From an uncultured Candidatus Poseidoniales archaeon (lineage in GTDB: Archaea; Thermoplasmatota; Poseidoniia; Poseidoniales; Poseidoniaceae), in NCBI GenBank assembly GCA_905182715.1, contig CAJJCP010000013.1, positions 1-64,000 of the forward strand: a DNA stretch of 64,000 nucleotides, in the 5' to 3' direction. Position numbers and translations under genes: made by a program. Below the pieces are notes generated by a model, which saw nothing but the letters and a program-made list of their open reading frames with translations, ran no database searches and had not been told where the DNA came from. Of this stretch, positions 46,782-55,113 are shown piece after piece; positions within the stretch are counted from its first letter, which is position 1, and each line of letters starts with the position of its first letter.

Positions 46782-47213
46782 ATGGATTTTGGACCCATAC
46801 ACATCGACCACATTGGTATAGCAGTTGACTCACTTGACGAAGGTAGTACGTTTTGGAGGTTGCTTGGATTGATTGAACGCGGTGAGGATGAACTGGTCGT
46901 AGACCAAGGTGTTACGACTCGGTTTTTCTCGACAAGTCATTCTGTTGAACAAGACCATCCAGTACAGATCGAATTACTAGAAGCTACAGGGCCAGATACC
47001 CCAATCGGGAAATTTATTTCTAAAAAAGGCAAAGGTGTGCAACAAATTTGTTTCCGCGTAGGCGATTTAATTGGTCTCATAGCGCACCTCCTTGAACATG
47101 GGGTCCACATGATAGATACTGTACCTCGGAAGGGTGCTGGCGACAAAATGATTGCCTTTGTTCACCCACGTTCAACTGGTGGGGTTTTGGTTGAATTGAC
47201 TCAGGCCGCATGA
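46782..47213 (+). CDS. mce: Methylmalonyl-CoA epimerase
   Basis: A 143-residue vicinal-oxygen-chelate protein. IDHIGIAVDSLDEGSTFWRLLG at the N-terminus, QICFRVGDL and the C-terminal FVHPRSTGGVLVEL, with metal ligands His near residue 8, His in the middle and Glu near the end, match methylmalonyl-CoA epimerase. It interconverts the S and R forms for the mutase encoded nine bases upstream. GAGGTG precedes the ATG. Confidence 0.92.
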   Translation: MDFGPIHIDHIGIAVDSLDEGSTFWRLLGLIERGEDELVVDQGVTTRFFSTSHSVEQDHPVQIELLEATGPDTPIGKFISKKGKGVQQICFRVGDLIGLIAHLLEHGVHMIDTVPRKGAGDKMIAFVHPRSTGGVLVELTQAA

Positions 47214-47217
47214 GAGT

Positions 47218-47565
47218 TTGAGGGTAAGCATCATATCTTTGCATCCCCACAATGAATTGATGCGAACCTGTGTTGACAACCTCATCGCTCTACCCCATAT
47301 CGATGGCCCACGAATCCGTACTGAAGTTGAATTCTTGGCAAACCGCCTGGAACTGTTGCGTCAAAACCGACAAATTACGAATGAAGCATATCTTGATGCT
47401 GGAGCAATCCAAGGTGCCTTTGATATGATTGGAAATTTGGTAGAAATGGGTGTTCCACAACAAGAGGTTTTTTCTCAGATCAAGCAACAGTTGGAACGAG
47501 CATGTAATCTGGAAGTGAAACATCCAGGTTTGAATCAAGCCATAGAATCCGGCCGCGTTTCGTGA
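47218..47565 (+). CDS. Hypothetical helical protein
   Basis: Up to 115 residues; the start at TTG 47218 is uncertain and ATG 47260 is an alternative. The sequence is mostly helical (TEVEFLANRLELLRQNRQ, AFDMIGNLVEMGVP). No cysteines for metal binding apart from two isolated ones and no membrane segment. It sits between the epimerase and the ABC ATPase on the same strand with overlaps at both ends, suggesting one transcript. Function unknown. Confidence 0.5.
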   Translation: MRVSIISLHPHNELMRTCVDNLIALPHIDGPRIRTEVEFLANRLELLRQNRQITNEAYLDAGAIQGAFDMIGNLVEMGVPQQEVFSQIKQQLERACNLEVKHPGLNQAIESGRVS

Positions 47566-47573
47566 GGGATTTG

Positions 47574-48407
47574 ATGCCGGAATCTCTTCTCTCAATTCAA
47601 GGTGTGACCAAGAACTTCGCTGAAGTTCAAGCGTTGCATGAAATAAACTTGGAGATTCATTCTGGTGAAATTGTTGGCTTAGTCGGTAGCAATGGTGCTG
47701 GGAAAACAACACTGTTGCGGCTCATGGCGGGCGTCTACAAACCATCGAGCGGAACAGTCAATCTGAGCAACGGAGAGCCTGTTACAACTATGCGGCACGA
47801 ACTTGGAGTCGTCCCTGAATCGACTGGATTATATTCAAGACTCACCGCCTGGGAGAACATCCGATATCACAGCCGCATGCATGGGATTCCAGACTCGATT
47901 TCATGGGCACGAACCGAAAAGTTCGCTGAACATTTGGACATGAAAGAGAATTTGAGCAGACATACGAAAGGATTCTCCAGAGGTATGAAGCAAAAAACAG
48001 CCTTGTTGCGGGCATTGGCACACGGTCCGAATATACTCCTGCTGGATGAGCCAACTGCTGGACTCGACATTACGAGTGCGAGAACTGTACGTGCACTCGT
48101 TCGGCAATTGCGCGATGAAGGGGGCACTGTGATTTATTCCACTCATCAACTTGCAGAAGCACAACAAGTGTGTGACCGAATTGTCATCATCCACAATGGT
48201 GAGATTCGCGCAGATGGTTCACCGTTTCAACTTTTGAACGATACAGATACAGATTCTCTTGAAGAAGCATATGTTTCACTTACGCAAGACCAAGCGAGAA
48301 CTCGTAAGGAGGACAACGATCGTGAAAGTGCATTCACAGGCTGGTGGCGTCGATTCTTCACTCCAAAAACTCCTAAAACCACTCGTGAGGTGATGGAAAG
48401 TGAGTGA
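47574..48407 (+). CDS. ABC transporter ATPase (NatA-type)
   Basis: A 277-residue ATPase. Walker A GSNGAGKTTLL near residue 38, signature SRGMKQKTALLRAL near 136, Walker B ILLLDEPTAGLD near 155 and the switch His in STHQLAEAQ. The sub-type is that of ABC-2 exporters such as NatA. The C-terminal ~40 residues carry charged and Trp-rich sequence (GWWRRFF). ATG 47574 is preferred to GTG 47562. Its stop overlaps the permease start, so the two form one exporter. Confidence 0.9.
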   Translation: MPESLLSIQGVTKNFAEVQALHEINLEIHSGEIVGLVGSNGAGKTTLLRLMAGVYKPSSGTVNLSNGEPVTTMRHELGVVPESTGLYSRLTAWENIRYHSRMHGIPDSISWARTEKFAEHLDMKENLSRHTKGFSRGMKQKTALLRALAHGPNILLLDEPTAGLDITSARTVRALVRQLRDEGGTVIYSTHQLAEAQQVCDRIVIIHNGEIRADGSPFQLLNDTDTDSLEEAYVSLTQDQARTRKEDNDRESAFTGWWRRFFTPKTPKTTREVMESE

Positions 48408-49623
48408 CGGTAGTTTCCTGAGGGTACGTGCCATTGCTAAGAAAGAAGTCGTTGAGTTCACTCGAGACTGGCGGACTATTATCGCTATTATCGTCATACC
48501 ACTGCTCATGTTTCCTCTTTTGTTTATTCTCTTTCCAGTCTTACTTGAATCTGAAACTGCAGAACTCGATGCTCTCGAACTCTCAATTGTGATTCAGACG
48601 GACGGCCTTCCAGAGAATCTCGCTGAGAATATTTCTCTCAGCAGCATGGATTATTCAATTGAATTGTTACCGAACTTAACGAGTTTATCTGAACCGGGGC
48701 AAGACCTTGAACGGGTCAGAAACAGTTCGACAGATGCAATATTACGATTTGAGTCAAGTGAAGATGTGTGGGACTTTGCTATCCTTCACCTCTCGACTTC
48801 CGAACGTTCGAACGAAGCTCGTAACCGCCTGTTGATCACACTATCAGAATGGGAGAGTTCCGAAATCCGAGTACGAATCGTTGAAGGTGGAATGGATGTC
48901 AATACCACACTCGACCCATTGAGATGGGATGGTGAAGTTTCTTCAGGGGATGTGGCAACTTCTGGTGAACAGTCCGGCATGATTCTTTCAATGTTCATCC
49001 CCTTAGTCTTAGCAATTTGGACTTATTCGAGTGCAATTCAACCATCGATAGACATGACTGCTGGAGAACGTGAGCGAGGGACACTCGAAGCATTGCTCTG
49101 CCTCCCATGTACGCGTATGGAACTCTTATTCGGAAAATGGCTCGCTGTAGCGACGATTACAGGCGTTGGAGTTCTGTTACAGATATTCGGGCTGTTATTT
49201 GCGATTGGATATCTCGCATCTTCGTCAAGTTTCATTGGCGTACCGCAACTCTCGATGATCTCAATCGGCCTCATTGTTCTTTCAATCATGCTCTTTGCCA
49301 TCATGGTTGTCGCATTTGAATTAGCTTTGGCAATGCGTTCCCATAGTGTAAAGGAAGCAGGTTCAATATTGGCTCCAGCCTTGATGCTCATCCTCTTCCC
49401 AGCATTGTTCACCCAAGTTATCAACCTAGATGGTATTGAAGGGTTCTGGTTTGCAATACCTGTAGTGAATATTCTCTTGGCATTGCGTGAACTCCTGATG
49501 AACCGAGTCATCACAGAACACGTATTGATTTGGGGATTCTCATCAATAGTTTACGCAACTCTCGCAGCCTACTATGCCTCTCGACAATTCAATCGAGAGG
49601 ATATTGTTACTTCCCTTTCTTGA
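48400..49623 (+). CDS. ABC-2 type permease (NatB-like)
   Basis: A 407-residue permease. One hydrophobic helix near residues 22-46 is followed by a large ~150-residue external domain, then five or six membrane segments from about residue 190 to 390, with the TAGERERGTLEALLCLP motif that is typical of NatB/ABC-2 exporters. Paired with the ATPase by an 8-base overlap. Substrate unknown; Na+ or a hydrophobic compound are the usual options for this family. Confidence 0.88.
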   Translation: MSDGSFLRVRAIAKKEVVEFTRDWRTIIAIIVIPLLMFPLLFILFPVLLESETAELDALELSIVIQTDGLPENLAENISLSSMDYSIELLPNLTSLSEPGQDLERVRNSSTDAILRFESSEDVWDFAILHLSTSERSNEARNRLLITLSEWESSEIRVRIVEGGMDVNTTLDPLRWDGEVSSGDVATSGEQSGMILSMFIPLVLAIWTYSSAIQPSIDMTAGERERGTLEALLCLPCTRMELLFGKWLAVATITGVGVLLQIFGLLFAIGYLASSSSFIGVPQLSMISIGLIVLSIMLFAIMVVAFELALAMRSHSVKEAGSILAPALMLILFPALFTQVINLDGIEGFWFAIPVVNILLALRELLMNRVITEHVLIWGFSSIVYATLAAYYASRQFNREDIVTSLS

Positions 49624-49624
49624 A

Positions 49625-51118
49625 TTAAGAAAAGTGATGGAAGGAAGCACGGACAACATCGATAATCGCATCGATTTCAGCCGAGGTAATTCCGAAATGA
49701 GGCGTGAAACGAAGAGCGTTTGTTCCTCCGTGTATGACACCGAGCCCATGTTTACGGCACCATGTCTCAACAGCATCGAATCCAACGACTGGGAATTGGC
49801 TTGGTTCGAGTTCTGCACTCAATAATAATCCAGTGCCTTGAACTTGAGTGATGATACCTGGCATCTCGAGAGCTAAGAGTTCCAATTTTTCTACAAACTC
49901 TGCGCCTCTGTCACGAATGTTTGCACGTAATTCTGGAGTGATTTGGTCGAGCACTGCACATGCAGTTTCGAGCGCACGAGGATTCGTAGTCATGGTATTT
50001 CCGTAAATCCCAACAACATAGTTTTCTGATGCCCTTTGATTGAGACCAAGTACTGATAATGGGTATTGGCCAGCATTCAGTGCTTTTGACCATGTTTCTA
50101 AATCAGGACATACGGCATCTTGGAAACCATCATAGTCGATAATTGAAAGACAGCCTTGGCCTCGAATTCCTGCTTGAATAGAATCGACAAGTAGCATCGA
50201 GCCATGTTCAAGAGTGAGGCGGCGAGCAGCATCGTAGAAATCACGCTCAACACATGAACCTGGGTTTCCTTCTCCTTGAACTGGTTCTATTGCCATGAGT
50301 TCGATAAAGTATCCATCAGATTCAGCTTTTGCATATGCAGCCTCAAGAGCGGCAACATTGTTCGCTGGAACGAGAATCAAATTGTCGCGATTCCTGAATG
50401 TTGCGAGGTTTTTATCGTATGCAGTCATACATGAATGCGAAATTTGTGCAGGGCGGTCAGTACGTCCATGGAATGCCTTTTCAACAGCCATGAGTTTGAT
50501 TTCTTTGCCTTCGTGCGGGCCACCAGGGCCAGTCATTTTACGTGCATTAACGTCAGCAATCCGTAGGCTAACCGTAACTGATTCCGATCCACTGTTCATG
50601 CAGATAAAGCGAGTAAAAGGGCATGAGCCTCGAGTATGCCCGAGTTCGCTTTGCAAGCGCGTTGCGAGACGCTTATGGCTGTAAGAAGGAGTCATGACGT
50701 TCGCCATTACCCAATTCTGCGACATAGAGGAAATAATCGTGCTCGGTCCGTGGCCACTACCAAGCATCCCGTAGCCCCCGTTGTCGTGAAGAACTGCACC
50801 ATGAGCCGTAATAATCCAAGGTCCACGGGCAGCAAGGGCCACATAAGGGTTAACTGTGGCTGGGGCATAAAAATTGATGTAGTCCGATTGCAGTTCTTTA
50901 ACCAAGTCTGATTCCGAAAGATTCAACAAATCATTACCGAATTCATCTTTGAGGTGGTTTCTTCGGGCCACTGCTTCTGTAATAGCCATCCCCAAAGTCG
51001 AGTCGCTGGAAAGAAAACTTTGAATCACATCATCCGTTAAACCAACGGTATCTCGATGACCTGAGAGGTTTCGTAAATTTTGAAGATGGGCGAAAGCATC
51101 TACAGCATGTTGAGTCAT
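49625..51118 (-). CDS. Class III PLP aminotransferase (lysine 6-aminotransferase-like)
   Basis: A 497-residue fold-type I aminotransferase. FICMNSGSESVTVSLRIADVNARK, AFHGRT, the PLP Asp in LLVDSIQAGIRGQG and the Schiff-base Lys in TWSKALNAGQYPLS are visible. The overall length and the order of blocks recall lysine-epsilon-aminotransferases, but substrate cannot be settled from sequence; ornithine or another omega-amino donor is possible. Start ATG 51118 is preferred to GTG 51136. Divergent from the RHH gene across an AT-rich regulatory region. Confidence 0.78.
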   Translation of the reverse strand: MTQHAVDAFAHLQNLRNLSGHRDTVGLTDDVIQSFLSSDSTLGMAITEAVARRNHLKDEFGNDLLNLSESDLVKELQSDYINFYAPATVNPYVALAARGPWIITAHGAVLHDNGGYGMLGSGHGPSTIISSMSQNWVMANVMTPSYSHKRLATRLQSELGHTRGSCPFTRFICMNSGSESVTVSLRIADVNARKMTGPGGPHEGKEIKLMAVEKAFHGRTDRPAQISHSCMTAYDKNLATFRNRDNLILVPANNVAALEAAYAKAESDGYFIELMAIEPVQGEGNPGSCVERDFYDAARRLTLEHGSMLLVDSIQAGIRGQGCLSIIDYDGFQDAVCPDLETWSKALNAGQYPLSVLGLNQRASENYVVGIYGNTMTTNPRALETACAVLDQITPELRANIRDRGAEFVEKLELLALEMPGIITQVQGTGLLLSAELEPSQFPVVGFDAVETWCRKHGLGVIHGGTNALRFTPHFGITSAEIDAIIDVVRASFHHFS

Positions 51119-51204
51119 CAGTTTATTGCCACCCACGGGGTTCTTTGAACGTTCGCTTCAATTTTACTGAGAATCTGCTGGAAGATGAGTGTTTTTTGCA
51201 TTAG

Positions 51205-51240
51205 AGTAATACTATAGTAATACTCAGCGAATACTTATAT
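51205..51240 (+). promoter_or_regulatory. Tandem operator and TATA box of RHH-folE promoter
   Basis: AGTAATACT occurs at 51205-51213 and again at 51216-51224; a weaker copy, GCGAATACT, follows at 51227-51235. Spacing is exactly 11 bases. Each full copy is the odd palindrome AGTA-N-TACT. A TATA-like TTATAT (51235-51240) lies 23-28 bases before the RHH start codon, implying a leaderless mRNA. Binding by the RHH protein is inference. Confidence 0.5.
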
Positions 51241-51262
51241 GCTCTGGGCCGAACCATCAATC

Positions 51263-51424
51263 ATGCCGAAAATCTCTTTGGACATGCCAGCGGAATTGGT
51301 TGAAGACCTCCGCAAACATGTCGGAGACCAACATAAATTTGTGAGTTTGGCGGATGCGGTACGTACTGCATGCCGTAAACTCCTCGATCAGTTGGATGAA
51401 ATTGATGCTCGGCATGGAAGGTAG
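51263..51424 (+). CDS. Ribbon-helix-helix (CopG/NikR-type) regulator
   Basis: A 53-residue protein whose pattern (PKISLDMPAELVEDLRKHVGD...LADAVRTACRKLLDQLDE) fits the RHH fold: a short N-terminal strand that reads DNA bases, then two helices. It is likely a DNA-binding dimer. It heads folE and the queuosine-type genes (nine bases to folE), so it probably controls that cluster. No extra metal domain like NikR is present. The start follows closely after the TATA box, giving a leaderless transcript. Confidence 0.75.
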   Translation: MPKISLDMPAELVEDLRKHVGDQHKFVSLADAVRTACRKLLDQLDEIDARHGR

Positions 51425-51432
51425 TGAATCAT

Positions 51433-52002
51433 ATGGTGACAACAGAAGAAGCAGAAAACGCAGTGAAAATCTTGCTCGAGTACCTTGAGGGCGATGCTCA
51501 ACGTGAAGGATTGCAAAAGACTCCTCGACGTGTCATTGAATCATGGGATGAAATATTTTCCGGGTATACGACCGATACTGAAGAACTTCTCCAATCGACA
51601 TTCAATGGCGAAGGATATGATGGCATAGTTCTCCTCCGCGATATTGAATTTCATTCGACATGTGAACATCACTTACAACCATTTAGTGGTCGTGCACATA
51701 TTGCATACATCCCCGTAGATCGTATTGTTGGAATCAGTAAATTAGCACGTATTGTTGACGCTCACGCTCATCGATTACAGAATCAAGAACGCATTACCAA
51801 AGGCATCGCAGATGACCTGGAAAAGCACCTCAATCCGCTTGGTGCAGCAGTCATCCTTGAGGCGTCGCATGGCTGTATGCGTTGCCGTGGTGTACGAAAA
51901 CAAAACTCAGTCATGACGACATCGGCAATGCGCGGCGTGTTTTTCGATAAGGCAGAACCTCGCCAAGAACTCATGCAGCTCATACAATCAAGACCACTCT
52001 GA
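51433..52002 (+). CDS. folE: GTP cyclohydrolase I (FolE type)
   Basis: A 189-residue enzyme. Zinc ligands are in FHSTCEHHLQPF and CMRCRG; VGISKLARIVDAHAHRLQNQERIT is the family core block. It turns GTP into 7,8-dihydroneopterin triphosphate, the entry to pterins and to 7-deazaguanines. Many archaea use a different enzyme (MptA), so the bacterial-type FolE together with QueD, QueE and QueC here points to preQ0/archaeosine synthesis. ATG 51433 is preferred to GTG 51424. Directly after the RHH gene. Confidence 0.92.
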   Translation: MVTTEEAENAVKILLEYLEGDAQREGLQKTPRRVIESWDEIFSGYTTDTEELLQSTFNGEGYDGIVLLRDIEFHSTCEHHLQPFSGRAHIAYIPVDRIVGISKLARIVDAHAHRLQNQERITKGIADDLEKHLNPLGAAVILEASHGCMRCRGVRKQNSVMTTSAMRGVFFDKAEPRQELMQLIQSRPL

Positions 52003-52078
52003 GGCGTTAATATGACCGAGCATATCTTGTGAACTCTCGGGTAAGCATACCGTTGATTCGGCTTCGGACCTCGGAACC

Positions 52079-52674
52079 GTGTACAAGATTGTCGAAATAT
52101 TTCATTCCGTCCAAGGAGAGGGCGTACATGCAGGAATACCTCATGTATTCATCCGCTTCGGGAAAATGTAACCTCCAATGCGAATGGTGTGATACCGACT
52201 TCGAAACATTTGATGAAATGGCTGCAGTCGACATACTCGGTGAGGTAATGAAGTACCCTTCGAAAAGAATTATCTTTCACTGGTGGTGAGCCGATGCTGA
52301 ATGATTTATGGCCACTCCATCGTTTGTTGAAGTCCAGAGGATACCAGTTATCCTGTGAATCAAATGGGACCATCGAGATTCCAGAAGATTTACTCGATTG
52401 GATCTGTATCTCCCCTAAAGACCAGATGTACCCTCAAGTGAAAATTCGACAACGTACGGGGGATGAACTCAAATGCGTTTATGTTGGTCAAGATTTAACA
52501 CTCTATGATGGATTAAAAGATGGCTTCAACCACCACTTCTTGCAACCTTGTTATATCGATTCTGAAAGTGTAGAATGGAATGGTAAGAATTTTGCAATGA
52601 CTGAAGCCGTTGTGAAACAATCACCGCCTTGGCGTTTGAGTCTCCAAACGCATAAGTGGATGGGGGTTGACTGA
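52079..52674 (+). CDS. queE: 7-carboxy-7-deazaguanine synthase, frameshifted
   Basis: Radical SAM enzyme making CDG from carboxytetrahydropterin. The pieces KIVEIFHSVQGEGVHAGIP, HVFIRFGK, CNLQCEWCDTDFE and FTGGEPML lie in shifting frames; single-base removals at 52160-52166 (GGGAAAA) and 52275-52277 (TTT) give a continuous ~198-residue protein. The SAM motif here is Cx2C preceded by a more distant site; the usual first cysteine of CxxxCxxC-like QueE loops (GxNC) needs the corrected frame to judge. A GTG at 52079 fits the QueE start, but an ATG at 52012 after GAGGCG could be the true one with a third one-base slip near 52028-52030. Confidence 0.85.
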
Positions 52675-53826
52675 ATGAAACGAGCAGTCATGGCACTCTC
52701 TGGTGGAATGGATTCGACCGCACTCTTGATGCGGCTTTTAGCCGATCAATACAAAGTAGATTGTATCTCGTACAATTACGGTCAAAAGCACAGTGTGGAG
52801 TTGGAACGAGCGCAATTGAACATCAAATATCTTGCATCAAAAGGATTCGAAATTGAACATAAAATAATCGACCTTTCGAGTGCAATGGGTGCGTTTGAAA
52901 GTTCACTTCTCAGAGGAGGTGAAGACATTCCTGAAGGCCATTATGAGGCTGAACAAATGAAGTCAACCGTGGTGCCGAATCGGAATGCTATATTCGCCTC
53001 AATAATGTATGGATATGCTCTCTCAGTTTCGAATCGTGAGAGTTGCAAAGTTGAAATTGCTCTCGGTGTTCATTCCGGAGACCATGAAATCTATCCGGAT
53101 TGCCGACCTGAATTTTATCAGGCAATCGAACACGCTTTTGCCATTGGAAATTGGGACAGTGAAAACATCTCATTCACCCTACCCTATCTCGACGGTGATA
53201 AGGCATCCATACTCGAAGATGCCCAAAAGGCCATTCTTCAGCTTGACCTTGAATTCAACACGGTGTTTGCGAATACAAATACCTCCTATAATCCTGATGA
53301 AGAAGGGCGAAGTTCTGGAATGAGTGGCGCCGATATTGAGCGTATTCTTGCCTTCCACAGCCTTGGACTCACCGACCCCGTCGATTACCAAACCACTTGG
53401 GAAGAAGTGCTTAGAAACGCCCTCGAGGTTGAAAAATCGCATAAGGAAGAAGATTACCGTCAACGTCTCACTGAAGAACAATACTTAGTCACACGTCAAA
53501 GTGCTACAGAACGCGCCTTTACGGGGATCTATTGGGATGAAAAAAGAGATGGCGATTACTTTTGCATCTGTTGTGGTCATCTTTTGTTTACTTCTTCTAT
53601 GAAATTCGATTCAGGTTGCGGTTGGCCATCATTCCACACGGAGCATCCCGATGCAGGAATCAAGCACATCGAGGATTACACGCATGGAATGCAAAGAGTT
53701 GAAGTTCAATGTTCAAAGTGTGACGCACATTTAGGACATATCTTCGAAGACGGGCCACGAGCATTCGGTGGGCAAAGGTATTGCATCAATTCAGCTTCAC
53801 TGGATTTTGAGGAGATGGAAGAATGA
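52675..53826 (+). CDS. QueC-like preQ0 synthase fused to MsrB
   Basis: 383 residues. The N-terminal ~260 residues are QueC: PP-loop LSGGMDSTALL at residues ~8-18, SYNYGQKHSVEL, VVPNRNAIFASI and LGLTDPVDYQTTWEE. The region that normally carries four zinc cysteines reads TSYNPDEEGRSSGMSGADIER, with Ser, Ser, Ser and Asp in their places. Residues ~275-380 form a complete MsrB: zinc pairs CICC and CSKC, SGCGWPSF, and the catalytic Cys in RYCINSASL near residue 370. QueC converts CDG to preQ0; MsrB reduces methionine-R-sulfoxide. The fusion and cysteine loss are both unusual. ATG overlaps TGA of queE. Confidence 0.88.
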   Translation: MKRAVMALSGGMDSTALLMRLLADQYKVDCISYNYGQKHSVELERAQLNIKYLASKGFEIEHKIIDLSSAMGAFESSLLRGGEDIPEGHYEAEQMKSTVVPNRNAIFASIMYGYALSVSNRESCKVEIALGVHSGDHEIYPDCRPEFYQAIEHAFAIGNWDSENISFTLPYLDGDKASILEDAQKAILQLDLEFNTVFANTNTSYNPDEEGRSSGMSGADIERILAFHSLGLTDPVDYQTTWEEVLRNALEVEKSHKEEDYRQRLTEEQYLVTRQSATERAFTGIYWDEKRDGDYFCICCGHLLFTSSMKFDSGCGWPSFHTEHPDAGIKHIEDYTHGMQRVEVQCSKCDAHLGHIFEDGPRAFGGQRYCINSASLDFEEMEE

Positions 53827-54272
53827 CAACACGTATACGAAGATTTGTAGAGACTGACACAGGGCACAGAGTTCCGAATCATAAAAGTAAATGCCGACAC
53901 ATGCATGGTCACCGTTACCGTTTCGAAGCAGAAATTGAAGGCGATACTGTCCAAGAATCAGGCGTCAGTGAAGAAGGAATGTTGATGGATTTTTCAGATG
54001 TGAGTGCGATACTGATGGAACATGTTCATGACATCGTAGATCACGCATTTGTGGTATATGAAGGCGATTCTGAAGCAAGAAACGCTTGTGCTGCAATGGG
54101 CGACGGGCATCGGACAGTTGTAGTACCGTTCATCCCCACTGCAGAGAATCTCGCCAAATGGGCTTTTGAGCAGGTTCAACCACATATCACGACTGCTTAT
54201 GGAAATCGATTGAAACTCGTTGCTATGCATGTGCGAGAAACTCCGAAGAGTACGGCATCATGGATTCCATGA
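53823..54272 (+). CDS. queD: 6-carboxytetrahydropterin synthase
   Basis: A 149-residue tunnelling-fold enzyme. His in DTGHRVPNH, CRHMHGHRY (catalytic Cys and two zinc His) and FIPTAENLAKWAF are the family blocks. It converts dihydroneopterin triphosphate to 6-carboxy-tetrahydropterin, feeding QueE. It overlaps the queC-msrB stop by four bases and ends the preQ0 operon; it abuts the convergent methyltransferase gene. Confidence 0.93.
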   Translation: MTTRIRRFVETDTGHRVPNHKSKCRHMHGHRYRFEAEIEGDTVQESGVSEEGMLMDFSDVSAILMEHVHDIVDHAFVVYEGDSEARNACAAMGDGHRTVVVPFIPTAENLAKWAFEQVQPHITTAYGNRLKLVAMHVRETPKSTASWIP

Positions 54273-55112
54273 TTACTCTTCTTCTGTCGGCGTAATTTTA
54301 CGTCGTCGTTGGCTTTTCCATTCAGCATTTCCTGCGACGTATTGGAGAGCAGTCGTCGCATCGAGGATACCACCTATGAGGCGTGTTGCCTCATCATCCG
54401 TAGGCATGGAACGCATTAAATTCCGCCTTAAATTCTGTGAAAAACTTTCTCTTCGGTCGTCATTACCCGGCAAGACTTGGCCAAATTCCAAAATCCCTTG
54501 GTTGAGAATACGCTTCAGAGTGGGATTCATGCTTCTTTCGAGTGGTACGATATTGGGGATGCCGGGATTCGAACCCTGTGATGAACGTACAGTTGAGCGA
54601 TGGAGTTCATAGACACAAGCATTGACTGCATGTGATAAATTCGCAATTGGATAGCCTTCCCATGTGGGCAAGGTCACCAAGAAATCACAGAGTGCAAGGG
54701 ATTCTGTAGACAGCCCCATTCCCTCTTCTCCAAATACAAGCGATACTGATTCGGTAAAAGAGTCCAATCGTTCCGCCATTTCCCACGTATAGGTGAAGTG
54801 ACGAAAGGTCGTCTTTGCACCGATTTCACGCTTACCTGAAGTTCCGATTGTCAAACTGCAATCGGCTGTTGCAGCTTCGAGTGTGTCGAATACTTGACAA
54901 GTATCAAGGACGCGTCCAGCATGCTTTGCTCGATTCCTTGCTTCAATATCATCGGGTGAGCAAGTGGGCGATACAAGGCGAAGAGAATCAAATCCATAAT
55001 TCAGCATCGTTCTACACACTGCCCCAAGGTTTCCAGGGTGAGATGCTCCCACCAATACGATATGCAGGGAATAGTTTCGGCGAGGAAGTTGGAGAGTTTG
55101 TCGATCGCCCAT
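54273..55112 (-). CDS. trmJ: SPOUT RNA methyltransferase, TrmJ-like
   Basis: About 279 residues. HIVLVGASHPGNLGAVCRTMLNYG near the start, SLVFGEEGMGLSTE and LPTWEGYPIANLSHAVNACVYEL form the knotted SAM site of the SpoU/TrmH family; the arrangement fits TrmJ, which 2'-O-methylates position 32 of tRNAs. A helical C-terminal extension (~75 residues) follows. ATG 55112 is chosen because GGGAGG is nine bases upstream; ATG 55121 would sit directly on it. Confidence 0.85.
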   Translation of the reverse strand: MGDRQTLQLPRRNYSLHIVLVGASHPGNLGAVCRTMLNYGFDSLRLVSPTCSPDDIEARNRAKHAGRVLDTCQVFDTLEAATADCSLTIGTSGKREIGAKTTFRHFTYTWEMAERLDSFTESVSLVFGEEGMGLSTESLALCDFLVTLPTWEGYPIANLSHAVNACVYELHRSTVRSSQGSNPGIPNIVPLERSMNPTLKRILNQGILEFGQVLPGNDDRRESFSQNLRRNLMRSMPTDDEATRLIGGILDATTALQYVAGNAEWKSQRRRKITPTEEE

Positions 55113-55113
55113 C

